Source of the DNA: Marinobacterium ramblicola
GTDB taxonomy: Bacteria > Pseudomonadota > Gammaproteobacteria > Pseudomonadales > Balneatricaceae
Direction of reading: 5' to 3'
Assembly: GCF_019084545.1 (NCBI RefSeq)
Contig: NZ_JAHREP010000018.1
Span: forward strand, 1 to 62,361
DNA length: 62,361 nt
Of this stretch, positions 1 to 8,254 are shown in pieces (position 1 is the stretch's first letter; the number at the start of each line of letters is the position of its first letter). The position numbers were made by a program, and so were the translations under genes. The notes below the pieces were generated by a model. It saw only the letters and a list, made by a program, of their open reading frames with translations. It did not search any database and had not been told where the DNA came from.

Positions 1-206
1 TTCGCTTTTTCACCGCGACCTCTTCGCCTCGAACTCAAAAAATAAACAATGAATTCAACAGCTTGGAGACCGCCTCGCTTGATCTTGCCCGGCCCGTTAA
101 GGCGTTCAGCTCAAGCGAGGAGGCGCATTCTACAGACCTCACCGAGGGAGTCAACAGGGCGCTGTAATATTTTTTCAATAAATATGCGATACCCCAAAGA
201 GCGAGG
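1..206. other. Window edge and region downstream of tatC
   Basis: No gene can be supported here. A plus-strand frame is open from the first base to a TAA at 43-45, so the end of an upstream gene is possible but only 14 codons are visible. An inverted repeat, CCTCGCTTGA at 73-82 and TCAAGCGAGG at 111-120, encloses a 28-base loop. It lies between tatC and whatever is to the left and could act as a terminator or transcript-end structure, but no T-run follows it on either strand. Confidence 0.3.
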
Positions 207-974
207 TCAGCTATTCGCCTCGCCCTCTTCGCCCACAGACTCATCACGGGCACGGTGGGTCAAGCGCGCCATGATTAAGCCGAGCTCGAACAGCAACCAC
301 ATCGGCACTGCCAAAAGACTCTGGGAAATGATATCGGGAGGAGTTAAAAGCATACCAACGACGAAACAGCCTACGATAACGTAGGCTCGCTTAGAGGCGA
401 GCGATGGTACATCGGTCATGCCGGACCACACGATCAGCAACGTCGCTACCGGTATTTCAAACACTATCCCAAAAGCGAAGAACAGCTTAAGAACGAAATT
501 GAGGTAGCTGCTGATATCCGTCATTACCGCCACATTCTCCGGCCCAACACTGGTGAAGAAACCAAACACTAGCGGAAACACGACAAAATAGGCGAAGGCA
601 ATGCCAAGATAAAACAGCACGATACTGGATAGCAGCAGAGGCACCGCAAGGCGTTTCTCATGCTTATACAGACCAGGGGAGATAAACGCCCAGGCCTGAT
701 GGAGCAGAAAAGGCATAGCCGCAAAGATCGCCGCAACCAACGTCAGCTTGAACGGCGCAAAAAACGGCGACGTAACATCGGTCGCTATCATGCTTGCACC
801 CTCTGGCAAGAGGGCCGTCAGCGGTGCAGACAACCATTCATAAAGGTCGTTGGCAAAGTAGAACAGTGCCAGAAAGATCGCCAGAATGATCAGCACACTA
901 TGCAGCAGGCGTTGCCGGAGCTCAACCAGATGAGAGATCAGCGGCTGTTCTGGATCAGGATGTGATTCACTCAT
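207..974 (-). CDS. tatC: Twin-arginine translocase subunit TatC
   Basis: Inner-membrane receptor of the Tat pathway, which exports folded proteins carrying a twin-arginine signal peptide; TatC with TatB binds the signal. The 255-residue product has the usual TatC length, a soluble N-terminus with the family-typical segment [12 protein letters not shown] (about residues 12-23), and about six hydrophobic segments. The start codon overlaps the end of tatB by eight bases, so it is translated as part of tatABC, which follows hisI-hisE on the same strand. The short C-terminal tail is rich in Glu and polar residues and is probably cytoplasmic. Identification is secure from the N-terminal motif, topology and neighbours. 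Confidence 0.97.
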   Translation of the reverse strand: MSESHPDPEQPLISHLVELRQRLLHSVLIILAIFLALFYFANDLYEWLSAPLTALLPEGASMIATDVTSPFFAPFKLTLVAAIFAAMPFLLHQAWAFISPGLYKHEKRLAVPLLLSSIVLFYLGIAFAYFVVFPLVFGFFTSVGPENVAVMTDISSYLNFVLKLFFAFGIVFEIPVATLLIVWSGMTDVPSLASKRAYVIVGCFVVGMLLTPPDIISQSLLAVPMWLLFELGLIMARLTHRARDESVGEEGEANS

Positions 975-1320
975 CTGTAGTCGTTTTCTTCAGACTGGGC
1001 TCATTGGCACCGTTTTCCGGTTGCGGAGACTCACTCTCAGACTGAGGTGACTCGGCAGCTACTGAGTCGTTGGAAGCAAAAGGCTTACGCATCTCTGCAA
1101 GCTCTTCATCTAACTTCTCCTTGTTGATCGCCGTAGTACGGCGCAACTCTTCGACTCGCAGCTCTTCGTTTATTTCGCGCTGAATATTGCCGACCGTTCG
1201 CCGCACCCGACCCAACCATAGGCCACAGGTGCGCGCTGCCATCGGCAGTTTTTCCGGACCGAGTACCAGAAGCGCGACGACCGCCACCACCAGCAGTTCG
1301 GCAAAGCCGATATCAAACAT
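967..1320 (-). CDS. tatB: Sec-independent translocase subunit TatB
   Basis: TatB pairs with TatC as the signal-peptide receptor of the Tat translocase. The 117-residue protein starts [20 protein letters not shown], the typical short N-terminal membrane helix. A Gly-Pro hinge (GPEKLP) and a charged amphipathic helix follow (about residues 30-75), then an acidic, Ser/Pro/Glu-rich tail with no obvious fold. It lies between tatA and tatC and overlaps the tatC start. Assignment as TatB rather than TatA rests on length, the FDIGF start and position next to tatC. Confidence 0.96.
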   Translation of the reverse strand: MFDIGFAELLVVAVVALLVLGPEKLPMAARTCGLWLGRVRRTVGNIQREINEELRVEELRRTTAINKEKLDEELAEMRKPFASNDSVAAESPQSESESPQPENGANEPSLKKTTTDE

Positions 1321-1339
1321 CTGTCACTCAGCCGTGTAA

Positions 1340-1594
1340 TTATTTATTTTCAGTTTTCTTTTCTGACTGCTCCGCGCTCTTGTCCGAAGCGGCGAAGTCG
1401 GCATCATCCTGGCTGATAGATTTCTGAACAGTACTATCGTCTTTGCTGCTGTCCTCATTCATCGCCTTTTTAAAACCCTTCACCGCTCCCCCGACGTCAC
1501 TACCCAGATTGCGCAGTTTCTTGGTTCCAAACAGCAGAATAATGATGCCAAGCACGATCACCAACTGCCAGATACTGATTCCACCAAAGCCCAT
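1340..1594 (-). CDS. tatA: Sec-independent translocase pore subunit TatA
   Basis: TatA oligomerises to form the export passage of the Tat system. The 84-residue protein has one N-terminal membrane helix ([20 protein letters not shown]), the conserved Phe-Gly hinge, an amphipathic helix with the FKKAM segment typical of TatA, and a polar tail with many Ser, Asp and Lys residues. It is the first tat gene, 19 bases upstream of tatB, and follows hisE after a 37-base gap, so the tat genes may share a transcript with hisI-hisE. Confidence 0.96.
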   Translation of the reverse strand: MGFGGISIWQLVIVLGIIILLFGTKKLRNLGSDVGGAVKGFKKAMNEDSSKDDSTVQKSISQDDADFAASDKSAEQSEKKTENK

Positions 1595-1631
1595 ATCTAT
1601 TCTCCACTACCGAGGCCAACCGGCCCCTCAA

Positions 1632-1964
1632 TCATTTAGTTGTACGGGAGGCTTTCTCTTCCAACCCGGACAGATCAAATCGCCTGGCTAGCTCGTTCAG
1701 CACCGCCTCGGGCGATTCACCAAGATGCGACAACATTACCAGAGTGTGAAACCATAGGTCCGCCGTTTCGTAGATCAGATCGGCATTCTCGCCACTGAGC
1801 TGCGCATCCTTTGCCGCCAGTATGGTTTCTGTCGCTTCCTCCCCTACCTTCTCCAGTATTTTGTTCAGCCCTTTGGCATGCAAGCTGGCGACGTAAGAGG
1901 TTTCTGCCGATGCCATTTTGCGCTGCTCCAGCACCACACCGAGCTGCTCAAGCACACTGCTCAT
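1632..1964 (-). CDS. hisE: Phosphoribosyl-ATP pyrophosphatase
   Basis: Catalyses the second step of histidine synthesis, hydrolysis of phosphoribosyl-ATP to phosphoribosyl-AMP and pyrophosphate. The 110-residue protein is a single-domain MazG-like all-alpha pyrophosphatase. It shows the acidic metal-binding segment [15 protein letters not shown] (about residues 37-51) and a second acidic stretch, [12 protein letters not shown] (about 61-72). hisI ends two bases upstream, so hisI-hisE are two separate coupled genes rather than the fused HisIE of enterobacteria. The remaining his genes found here (hisBHAF) lie about 47 kb away. Confidence 0.96.
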   Translation of the reverse strand: MSSVLEQLGVVLEQRKMASAETSYVASLHAKGLNKILEKVGEEATETILAAKDAQLSGENADLIYETADLWFHTLVMLSHLGESPEAVLNELARRFDLSGLEEKASRTTK

Positions 1965-1966
1965 CT

Positions 1967-2368
1967 CTATTTTTCCTGATTCGCGTAGATTTCATGCGGA
2001 TCTTTTTGCACCGGATCCGTTACCTGCCATTCACCGTTATTGTCGAGTTTTCTGTAAAAGCAACTCTCGCGCCCGGTGTGGCAAGCAATCTCACCTATCT
2101 GCTCTACCTGCAGCAGGACGACATCGCCGTCGCAGTCCAATCTCAGCTCATGCAGACGTTGAACATGCCCCGACTCTTCGCCCTTTCGCCAAAGTTTGCC
2201 ACGGGAACGTGACCAATATATGGCTCGCTGTTCACGTACCGTAAGCTCCAGCGCTTCACGATTCATCCAGGCCACCATCAGTATACGACCGCTGGACCAA
2301 TCCTGAGCAATCGCGGGCACCAAGCCCTTGTCATCCCAAATTACTTCGTCTAGCCAGCTATTTTCCAT
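1967..2368 (-). CDS. hisI: Phosphoribosyl-AMP cyclohydrolase
   Basis: Opens the adenine ring of phosphoribosyl-AMP in the third step of histidine synthesis; a zinc enzyme. The 133-residue chain begins [20 protein letters not shown], matching the usual HisI start, so I place the ATG at 2366-2368 rather than 14 codons upstream. Visible family features are the [13 protein letters not shown] segment, the YWSRSR-LW-KGE-SGH substrate-binding stretch, and Cys residues in CDGD, ACHTG and ESCF, the expected zinc ligands. It is followed two bases later by hisE. Confidence 0.95.
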   Translation of the reverse strand: MENSWLDEVIWDDKGLVPAIAQDWSSGRILMVAWMNREALELTVREQRAIYWSRSRGKLWRKGEESGHVQRLHELRLDCDGDVVLLQVEQIGEIACHTGRESCFYRKLDNNGEWQVTDPVQKDPHEIYANQEK

Positions 2369-2444
2369 CGTTTTGACTATCTTATTCACAATAAACTTTC
2401 GTTTTGGCAAGAGCTGAAAACATAATCGATCACGTCGATCTCAA

Positions 2445-4076
2445 TTACGCCCGCCAGAGTAACGCCGCACCGGCCACCGCACTAACCCAACCATACCACG
2501 GCATCTGTTCAACCAATAGACGCCCCTCCGGTAGAGCACTCAGCATCGCCAGCAGCAGCAGCAACACGCCCAGACTCAAGAAACGACGGCCAGCGCTCTG
2601 CCGTCGTCCTTGCGACTCGTCATACTGCCGCATCAACCGCTGCTGACTCTCCTCCAATCGGCGCATCTGCTGTAAGCCGTCAAACACCAGTTGAGGCATG
2701 TGCGGTAGCTTGTCCAGCCAGTCCGGTGCCTGTTGCTTCATCTTTCGGTAGACCGCTTTTGGTCCCATCCGTTCATGCATCCAGTTTTCCAAGAACGGCT
2801 TGGCGGTTTTCCACAGATCCAGATCGGGATAGAGCTGACGCCCCAAGCCCTCGATATTGAGCAGGGTCTTCTGCAGTAACACCAACTGAGGCTGCACCTC
2901 CATATTGAAGCGCCGCGCGGTCTGAAAAAGCCCCAGCAGCACCATTCCGAAAGAGATATCCTTCAGCGGCTTCTCAAATATAGGCTCACAGACACTGCGG
3001 ATCGACGTTTCGAATGCGTTTACGTTGGTATCGGCTGGCACCCATCCGGAATCTATATGCAGCTGTGCTACCTGGCGATAGTCCCGTTTAAAGAACGCCA
3101 GGATATTACGCGCCAGATAACTTTGATCCTCTTCAGACAGAGCACCAATTATGCCAAAGTCGACTGCGATGTAACGCGGATCTGCAGGCGACTGGTCGGA
3201 GACAAATATATTGCCGGGATGCATGTCGGCGTGAAAGAAGCTGTCGCGAAACACCTGGGTAAAGAAGATCTCGACACCGCGTTCAGCGAGGAGCTTCATG
3301 TCGGTCTCCCGGCGCTTCAACTGCTCCACATCAGCGACCGGAATGCCGTATATGCGCTCCATAACAAGTACATTCTGGCGCGTCAGGTCCCAATAGATCT
3401 CCGGCACATAAAGCATCGACGAACCTTCGAAATTGCGCCGCAGCTGGGAGCCATTGGCGGCCTCTTTGCGCAGATCCAGCTCATCGAAAATAGTCTGCTC
3501 ATACTCGGCGACTACCTCCACCGGCCGCAGACGCCGCCCTTCCGACCAGAGTTTCTGCACCAAGTGAGCCAGAGTGTAGAGCAGTGCGACATCCTGTCGG
3601 ATAACCGCTGCAATACCCGGCCGTATCACTTTAACCACGACCTCCTGGCCGCTATGCAGCCGTGCTCCATGTACCTGTGCAACTGACGCAGACGCCATCG
3701 GCGTCACACTGAATTCAGAGAACAGCTCAGTAATCGAGCGGCCAAGCGAGCGCTCAATAATGCGCTGAGCTTCCTCGCCGGCAAAGGGCGGCACCCTATC
3801 TTGCAGACGCGCCAACTCAACCGCCAGATCGTCGGGCAAGAGGTCTCGCCGGGTAGACAACATCTGGCCGAACTTGATGAAAACGGGGCCCAGCGCTTCC
3901 AGCGCCAGACGTAAACGCACACCCCGAGGTTCGCGGACCCGAATAAACCAGCGCGAGGGTAAAAACAGCAGCAGAAAACGCAGGAACCCGGGGAGGGGCG
4001 CCTCTTGGATAAAGGTATCAAGTCGGTAGAGCGCAACAACGTGCGCGATTTTGATCAGACGGAATACCGTTCGCAC
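2445..4076 (-). CDS. ubiB: UbiB, protein-kinase-like ATPase for ubiquinone synthesis
   Basis: Atypical kinase-like (ABC1/ADCK) membrane protein that supports ubiquinone biosynthesis, probably by ATP-driven handling of isoprenoid intermediates. The 543-residue protein shows the family KxGQ motif ([16 protein letters not shown], about residues 86-101), the Ala-rich loop [11 protein letters not shown], a conserved Lys in VVVKVIRPG, and catalytic-type [11 protein letters not shown] and VDFGIIG segments. Two hydrophobic helices close the C-terminus. Translation appears to start at GTG 4074-4076, with GGAG nine bases upstream. ubiC and ubiA occur 32 kb away. Confidence 0.95.
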   Translation of the reverse strand: MRTVFRLIKIAHVVALYRLDTFIQEAPLPGFLRFLLLFLPSRWFIRVREPRGVRLRLALEALGPVFIKFGQMLSTRRDLLPDDLAVELARLQDRVPPFAGEEAQRIIERSLGRSITELFSEFSVTPMASASVAQVHGARLHSGQEVVVKVIRPGIAAVIRQDVALLYTLAHLVQKLWSEGRRLRPVEVVAEYEQTIFDELDLRKEAANGSQLRRNFEGSSMLYVPEIYWDLTRQNVLVMERIYGIPVADVEQLKRRETDMKLLAERGVEIFFTQVFRDSFFHADMHPGNIFVSDQSPADPRYIAVDFGIIGALSEEDQSYLARNILAFFKRDYRQVAQLHIDSGWVPADTNVNAFETSIRSVCEPIFEKPLKDISFGMVLLGLFQTARRFNMEVQPQLVLLQKTLLNIEGLGRQLYPDLDLWKTAKPFLENWMHERMGPKAVYRKMKQQAPDWLDKLPHMPQLVFDGLQQMRRLEESQQRLMRQYDESQGRRQSAGRRFLSLGVLLLLLAMLSALPEGRLLVEQMPWYGWVSAVAGAALLWRA

Positions 4077-4124
4077 AAAAGGGCTCCAGAGGGTAGCGTT
4101 ACTGTGTAAAGAAGGGATGGTACG

Positions 4125-5684
4125 TTAAGCGGAGACTACCTTGTTACGCCCCTGCTCTTTCGCCTTGTACAATGCGCTATCAGCACGGGCAAAAACCTTG
4201 TCATCATCATCTCCGTTACTGACTTCAGCGACCCCGATGGAGGCCGTTACCGTTACCGGCTCACCATGGAAATTGAACGGGCTCTTGGCTACCGCATCGC
4301 GCAGCTTTTCAGCCGCGGCCCTGGCATCGGCATCGACAGTGGATGGAAAAATAACGACAAACTCTTCCCCACCGTAGCGTGCAATAAAATCACTACTACG
4401 GAGATTGCGCTGCAGTACTCGTGCAACCAGCCGGAGCACCTTATCCCCGGCCAGATGGCCATAGGCATCGTTAATCTCCTTAAACCGGTCAAGATCAATA
4501 ACGGCCACGGAAAACGGCGTCTGGTAGCGCTCCCAGCGACCCATCGTATCTTTCAACTGATCGTCGTAGGCGACCCGGTTAGGCAGGCCGGTCAAAGGAT
4601 CGGTACGCGCGCGCAGCTGCTCCTCCTCCATTCGGGAACGGACACGGCTGGTTTCCGCCTCCATCTGCTCCACTTTCTCCAGCAGAGACTCATAGCGCAC
4701 CTGCATCCGTTTTTCCCGCTCGCTTTCACGTAAGCGATACTGATCCATGCTCTGCACGATGCTATTCAGCTGCTGTGACACCGCCTGTTTTAACGATGGC
4801 AGATCATTGGACGATTTAACGCTTTGATGCAGTTTGCTGACATTCTGGCGAACCTCTCGATCGAAGTGCTGGTGCGCCTCAAACGCCAAACGCTCCTCGT
4901 CCTGGCTATGCGAGAGGAAGTTCTGCACATAGGCCAGCTGTTCATTCAGGTTCAACAGGTAGTTCTCGAACTCCTGGTGTTCAAGCCCGGCCGAGAGACG
5001 CGCCAGCTTGACCAGGTCTACCATCACCTCACCAATCTCGGCGATCTTGAGGCCAGACTCGATACGCTCGATTAGCTGACGGGCCAGCGCGACGCCGGAG
5101 CTCTGCACATTGAGCGCCTCGATCAGCTTGAGCATCTCCTCGGCAACCTGGCTCTCGAGCAGCTCAAGATCGAGGCTATCCTCCTGGTTGCCGTGATTCA
5201 GCGCGAATGACTGCTCTTCGGTAGAACGAGGCAATAGCCCCTTCTGCAGTTCAACCATCTCCAGCAGCAAGCTGGAAAGCTTGTAAAGATGCTCCGATGC
5301 ATCCGGGACACGCCGGGCGGCGCTTTTCAGAAGGTTGGCAAAGGCTTCGCTCTGACTGAGCCCACGCAGCTGCCCCAACCAGCGCTCAAACGCGTTGCGA
5401 ATATCGCCGGAAACAGACAAGCGCTGGTCGTCGAGCAGCTTGATCTGCCGCTCAACTCGAGCCAACGCCTTGTCGAACTGGCTGCCACCGGCAGACTTCT
5501 GCACCAGATCACGCAGTTGATCCAATTCTACATCGAGGGCTGCGCTCTGCCCGCGCACCCCCAAAGCGAGCTGGTTACTCAACGTACGATTGAGTGTTTG
5601 TGCTGCATCAACCTGCTGCTGCAACACCTCGCACTCCTGCGCCAGTTCCTTATATTTCTGTTTCCAGTCGTCTTGCTCTGCCAC
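4125..5684 (-). CDS. Diguanylate cyclase with long N-terminal helical region
   Basis: Predicted to make cyclic-di-GMP from two GTP. The C-terminal 160 residues form a GGDEF domain with an intact active site (YGGEEF) and an RSSD inhibitory I-site five residues before it, so activity with product inhibition is expected. The first 350 residues have no signal peptide or membrane segment. They are helical and Gln/Leu-rich, with a coiled coil just before the GGDEF domain, and probably serve for dimerisation or sensing. I chose GTG 5682-5684, preceded by GGAG, over an ATG 20 codons upstream; an ATG start at 5744 is possible. It sits just below dsbA, as the DgcH-type cyclase does in Pseudomonas. Confidence 0.9.
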   Translation of the reverse strand: MAEQDDWKQKYKELAQECEVLQQQVDAAQTLNRTLSNQLALGVRGQSAALDVELDQLRDLVQKSAGGSQFDKALARVERQIKLLDDQRLSVSGDIRNAFERWLGQLRGLSQSEAFANLLKSAARRVPDASEHLYKLSSLLLEMVELQKGLLPRSTEEQSFALNHGNQEDSLDLELLESQVAEEMLKLIEALNVQSSGVALARQLIERIESGLKIAEIGEVMVDLVKLARLSAGLEHQEFENYLLNLNEQLAYVQNFLSHSQDEERLAFEAHQHFDREVRQNVSKLHQSVKSSNDLPSLKQAVSQQLNSIVQSMDQYRLRESEREKRMQVRYESLLEKVEQMEAETSRVRSRMEEEQLRARTDPLTGLPNRVAYDDQLKDTMGRWERYQTPFSVAVIDLDRFKEINDAYGHLAGDKVLRLVARVLQRNLRSSDFIARYGGEEFVVIFPSTVDADARAAAEKLRDAVAKSPFNFHGEPVTVTASIGVAEVSNGDDDDKVFARADSALYKAKEQGRNKVVSA

Positions 5685-5818
5685 TACCGGGAAGCTCCAC
5701 GCTACGAAACGCCTTGTAGCGCCCTGATTGATCCAATGCCGCAATATATCACGCTACGCGATAGTTAACAGACCGAACCCCGGGGCAAGAGCAAAATTCC
5801 TGAACTAGATCAGGGTTG

Positions 5819-6451
5819 TCAGTTGCCCTGCCGCTCTTGCTCGATCAGGTAGTCCGCAACTTTCAGCATCTGCTCATGACCACCTGCGCTCCCGGCAGTA
5901 ATGCGGTACTTGCCGTTTACGATCAGGGTCGGAACGCCGGTAATTTCATAGCCGCGCGCCTTGGCATCACCCTGCTTCAGCTTCATATTGACGGCAAAGG
6001 ACTCGTACTGCTTGCGGAAGTTGTCCGGCTCCACACCATAATCCGCGTAGAAGTCGGCCAGGTCATCCGCCGAACGCATATTACGACGCTCCTTGTGGAT
6101 CGCATCAAACATCGGCTTGTGGGTCTCATCCACTTTGCCGAGCAGCTCGGCCACGTAGAAAGCACGTGCCAACGGCTCCCAGCTACGCCCGAAAACGACC
6201 GGAATGGTGACCAGCTGCACGTCAGCCGGTTGTTTGGCTGTCCAGCTTTCCAACAGAGGTTCGAAACTGTTGCAGTGTGGACAGAGGTAGCCAAACATCT
6301 CGACCACTTCGATCTTGTCTCCGGTCGTCGTCGGCACAGGTCGTGCAATCCGCTCGTACTGCACACCCTCTTCATAGCGCGGAGCTTCCTGAGCCCAGGC
6401 CGTTACCGCAAAACAGGCTGCAACAGCAGCCAGCAACCATTTTTTCATCAC
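5819..6451 (-). CDS. dsbA: Periplasmic thiol:disulfide oxidase DsbA
   Basis: Introduces disulfide bonds into exported proteins in the periplasm and is reoxidised by DsbB. The 210-residue precursor has a Lys-Lys signal peptide ending at Ala-Trp-Ala (about residue 20), then a thioredoxin fold with the DsbA-type active site CPHC (about residues 57-60) and the cis-proline loop GVPTLIVNG near residue 175. The helical insertion between these motifs has the usual length. It lies between the cytochrome c4 gene and the diguanylate cyclase gene, all on the minus strand. Confidence 0.96.
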   Translation of the reverse strand: MMKKWLLAAVAACFAVTAWAQEAPRYEEGVQYERIARPVPTTTGDKIEVVEMFGYLCPHCNSFEPLLESWTAKQPADVQLVTIPVVFGRSWEPLARAFYVAELLGKVDETHKPMFDAIHKERRNMRSADDLADFYADYGVEPDNFRKQYESFAVNMKLKQGDAKARGYEITGVPTLIVNGKYRITAGSAGGHEQMLKVADYLIEQERQGN

Positions 6452-6530
6452 GTCATCTCCAGTCCATAGGCATCAATATCGTTCAGAGACTGCGCGCCGG
6501 TTTAAAGTTCATTTCCAGACGCAGAAACAG

Positions 6531-6555
6531 CAAAGGCAGCACTAGGCTGCCTTTG
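6531..6555 (-). terminator. Hairpin downstream of the cytochrome c4 gene
   Basis: Perfect 10-bp inverted repeat CAAAGGCAGC / GCTGCCTTTG around a 5-base loop, 26 bases past the cytochrome stop. On the minus strand CTGTTTCTG follows, a weak U-tract, so it is probably a modest terminator or a transcript-stabilising stem between the cytochrome and dsbA genes. Confidence 0.55.
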
Positions 6556-6580
6556 TAAAACTAGATCACTGAATCAACGA

Positions 6581-7183
6581 TTAATGGAGGCCCTGTACGT
6601 ACTGAGCCACCGCCTTGATCTCGGCATCGTTCATCTTCACCGCGATATCGCGCATCATGCCTGCCGGATCGTTTGCGCGTTCACCCGCTGCGAACTTCTT
6701 CAGAGAACTCTCGACATAAGCCGCACTCTGTCCGCCCAGCGACGGGAAACCTGCAGAGTTATTGCCCTTGCCCTGCGGGCCGTGGCAAGCGGTGCAAGCG
6801 GTAACACCCTTGTCGGCAATTCCGGCACGGTAGATCTGCTGGCCAGCTGCTACCTGATCCTCGGCTGCCTGGCCGAGCTGGATCTTCTGACTTGCAAAAA
6901 ACGCAGCGATATCGGCCAGATCCTGATCACTCAGGTTATTCAGCATGCCGGTCATCTCCAGCACGGTACGATCGCCTGCCTTGATATCTGTAAGTTGCTT
7001 GAGCAGGTAGCCTTCATTCTGACCGGCAAGTTTCGGGAAGTTGGGAGCAAGGCTGTTACCATCGGCACCATGACAGGCTGCACATACGGCCACTTTCTGC
7101 TTGCCCTGTGCAGCGTCGCCCGCAGCATGCGCAACACCGGTGATGCCGAGAGTAACCAGTAAGCTGATCAGTAGTTTGTTCAT
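6581..7183 (-). CDS. Dihaem cytochrome c4
   Basis: Periplasmic electron carrier of the cytochrome c4 family, usually linking the bc1 complex to terminal oxidases. The 200-residue precursor starts at ATG 7181-7183 with a clear signal peptide (cleavage after Ala20, VAHA). It contains two homologous class I c-type domains with haem sites CAACH (residues 34-38) and CTACH (about 130-134). Met residues in MTGMLNNLS and in AGMMRDIAVKM are candidate axial ligands. The longer reading frame upstream of this ATG runs into the divergent promoter region and lacks any recognisable sequence. It is a neighbour of dsbA, as in Pseudomonas. Confidence 0.94.
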   Translation of the reverse strand: MNKLLISLLVTLGITGVAHAAGDAAQGKQKVAVCAACHGADGNSLAPNFPKLAGQNEGYLLKQLTDIKAGDRTVLEMTGMLNNLSDQDLADIAAFFASQKIQLGQAAEDQVAAGQQIYRAGIADKGVTACTACHGPQGKGNNSAGFPSLGGQSAAYVESSLKKFAAGERANDPAGMMRDIAVKMNDAEIKAVAQYVQGLH

Positions 7184-7386
7184 TGTGAATAACCCAGACC
7201 TTGTAAGACAAAAATGTAGTATTCCCACTGCCCTAAAAACAGTGAAAACATTCGAAGTCGTACTATCCCTGACTGGAGCGCTAACCAGATCGCGGGTAAA
7301 ATTTGGCGGCATTATAAACTAATATCCCCACAAACTGGAACGTATATAAGCGTATCCGTTAGTCGGGGCTCCATCAGCGGAATCCC

Positions 7387-8037
7387 ATGTCCTCCAGCGA
7401 ACCGGTTATTCATTATCCATCCGCCCGTTTTAACACCAGCGCTTCCAAGCTGAGCCAGTGTCCGGCCGACGAAGGTGCCGAGGTGGCCTTCGCCGGCCGT
7501 TCGAATGCCGGAAAATCGAGCGCGATCAATACCCTGACTCAGCATACTCAACTCGCTCGCGTATCCAAAACACCGGGGCGCACCCAACTGATCAACTTCT
7601 TCGATCTGAATATCGAAGGGCTACGCCTGGTCGACCTGCCGGGTTACGGCTATGCCAAGGTACCGATCGCGCTGAAACAGCACTGGCAGAAACATCTCGA
7701 TGCCTACCTGCAGCATCGCGAATGCCTGCGCGGCGTGGTGCTGGTGATGGATATCCGCCACCCGATGAAGGAGTTCGACGAGATGATGGTGCAGTGGTGC
7801 CGATCCACCGGCGTACCGCTGCATGTACTGCTGACCAAAACCGACAAGCTCAAACGCGGCCCGGCCCAAAGCACGCTGCTGCAGATACGTAAACTGCTCA
7901 AGGAGGCGCTGGGAGACCGCGTTTCGGTGCAGACCTTCTCGGCACTGAAGAGAACCGGTGTCGATCAGCTGCGCGCCCGTCTCGACAGCTGGCTGTTGCC
8001 GGAACAGGCCGGTGCCGATGAGGACGCCGAAGCCTAG
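7387..8037 (+). CDS. engB: Ribosome-biogenesis GTPase EngB (YihA/YsxC)
   Basis: Small essential-type GTPase needed for 50S ribosomal subunit assembly. The 216-residue protein has the P-loop [10 protein letters not shown] (about residues 38-47), G2 Thr in TPGRTQL, G3 DLPGYG, G4 TKTDKL and a G5-like SALKR segment, in the family order and spacing. It is convergent with polA; the 217-base gap between them holds a candidate small RNA on the polA strand. No terminator with a T-run is visible for engB on the plus strand. Confidence 0.95.
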   Translation: MSSSEPVIHYPSARFNTSASKLSQCPADEGAEVAFAGRSNAGKSSAINTLTQHTQLARVSKTPGRTQLINFFDLNIEGLRLVDLPGYGYAKVPIALKQHWQKHLDAYLQHRECLRGVVLVMDIRHPMKEFDEMMVQWCRSTGVPLHVLLTKTDKLKRGPAQSTLLQIRKLLKEALGDRVSVQTFSALKRTGVDQLRARLDSWLLPEQAGADEDAEA

Positions 8038-8089
8038 TTGATGCCGATAGCGATTGCCCGAAGGATGGCCGCCACGGATGGCAGGCCAT

Positions 8090-8203
8090 AAAAAACCCCG
8101 GAGCCGCGAAGGGGAAGGGAAACGGCGCCCGGGGTCAGTGGATTTGTCATGACACAGAGACCGCCTCTTCTTACATGCTGCGTCCTGAACACCAACGGTC
8201 TCT
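8090..8203 (-). ncRNA. Candidate small RNA in the polA-engB gap (ErsA/Spot 42 locus)
   Basis: Minus-strand transcript of about 114 nt inferred from sequence. Its 5' end would start with AGAGACCG, which pairs perfectly with CGGTCTCT at 8163-8156 around a 32-nt loop. At the 3' end is a GC-rich hairpin (8096-8101 with 8129-8134, inner stem 8103-8106 with 8123-8126) followed by six T residues at 8095-8090, an intrinsic terminator facing this way. The terminator loop is CU-rich (UUUCCCUUCCCCUUCG) and could pair with purine-rich ribosome-binding sites. Established knowledge: Spot 42 in enterics and ErsA in Pseudomonas lie between polA and engB in the same orientation. Homology to either is inferred from position only; no seed match was tested. 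Confidence 0.6.
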
Positions 8204-8208
8204 ATATC

Positions 8209-8235
8209 TAAGAGTAGTCAAAAAAATAAAAGTTC
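8209..8235 (-). promoter_or_regulatory. Extracytoplasmic-sigma (AlgU/RpoE-like) promoter for the candidate sRNA
   Basis: Reading the minus strand: GAACTT (8235-8230), 16 bases, then TCTTA (8213-8209). The AlgU/sigma-E consensus is GAACTT-N16/17-TCTGA, so the -35 is exact and the -10 differs at one position. The predicted start falls at 8203-8202, exactly where the 5' stem of the candidate sRNA begins. ErsA of Pseudomonas is known to depend on AlgU. A sigma-70 TTGACT at 8221-8216 has no matching -10 at the right distance. Confidence 0.5.
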
Positions 8236-8247
8236 ACCGCTGGTGAA
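8220..8247 (-). terminator. Intrinsic terminator of polA
   Basis: Seven bases past the polA stop, the minus strand has the stem TTCACC-AGC-GGTGAA followed by CTTTTATTTTTTT. It overlaps the -35 element of the candidate sRNA promoter, so polA would end just where the sRNA unit begins. Confidence 0.6.
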
Positions 8248-8254
8248 AAAAAAC

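Noticed and set aside
8216..8221. Sigma-70 -35 (TTGACT) for the candidate sRNA
   Set aside because: No -10-like hexamer lies 15-19 bases downstream, whereas the GAACTT-N16-TCTTA pair fits the predicted start.
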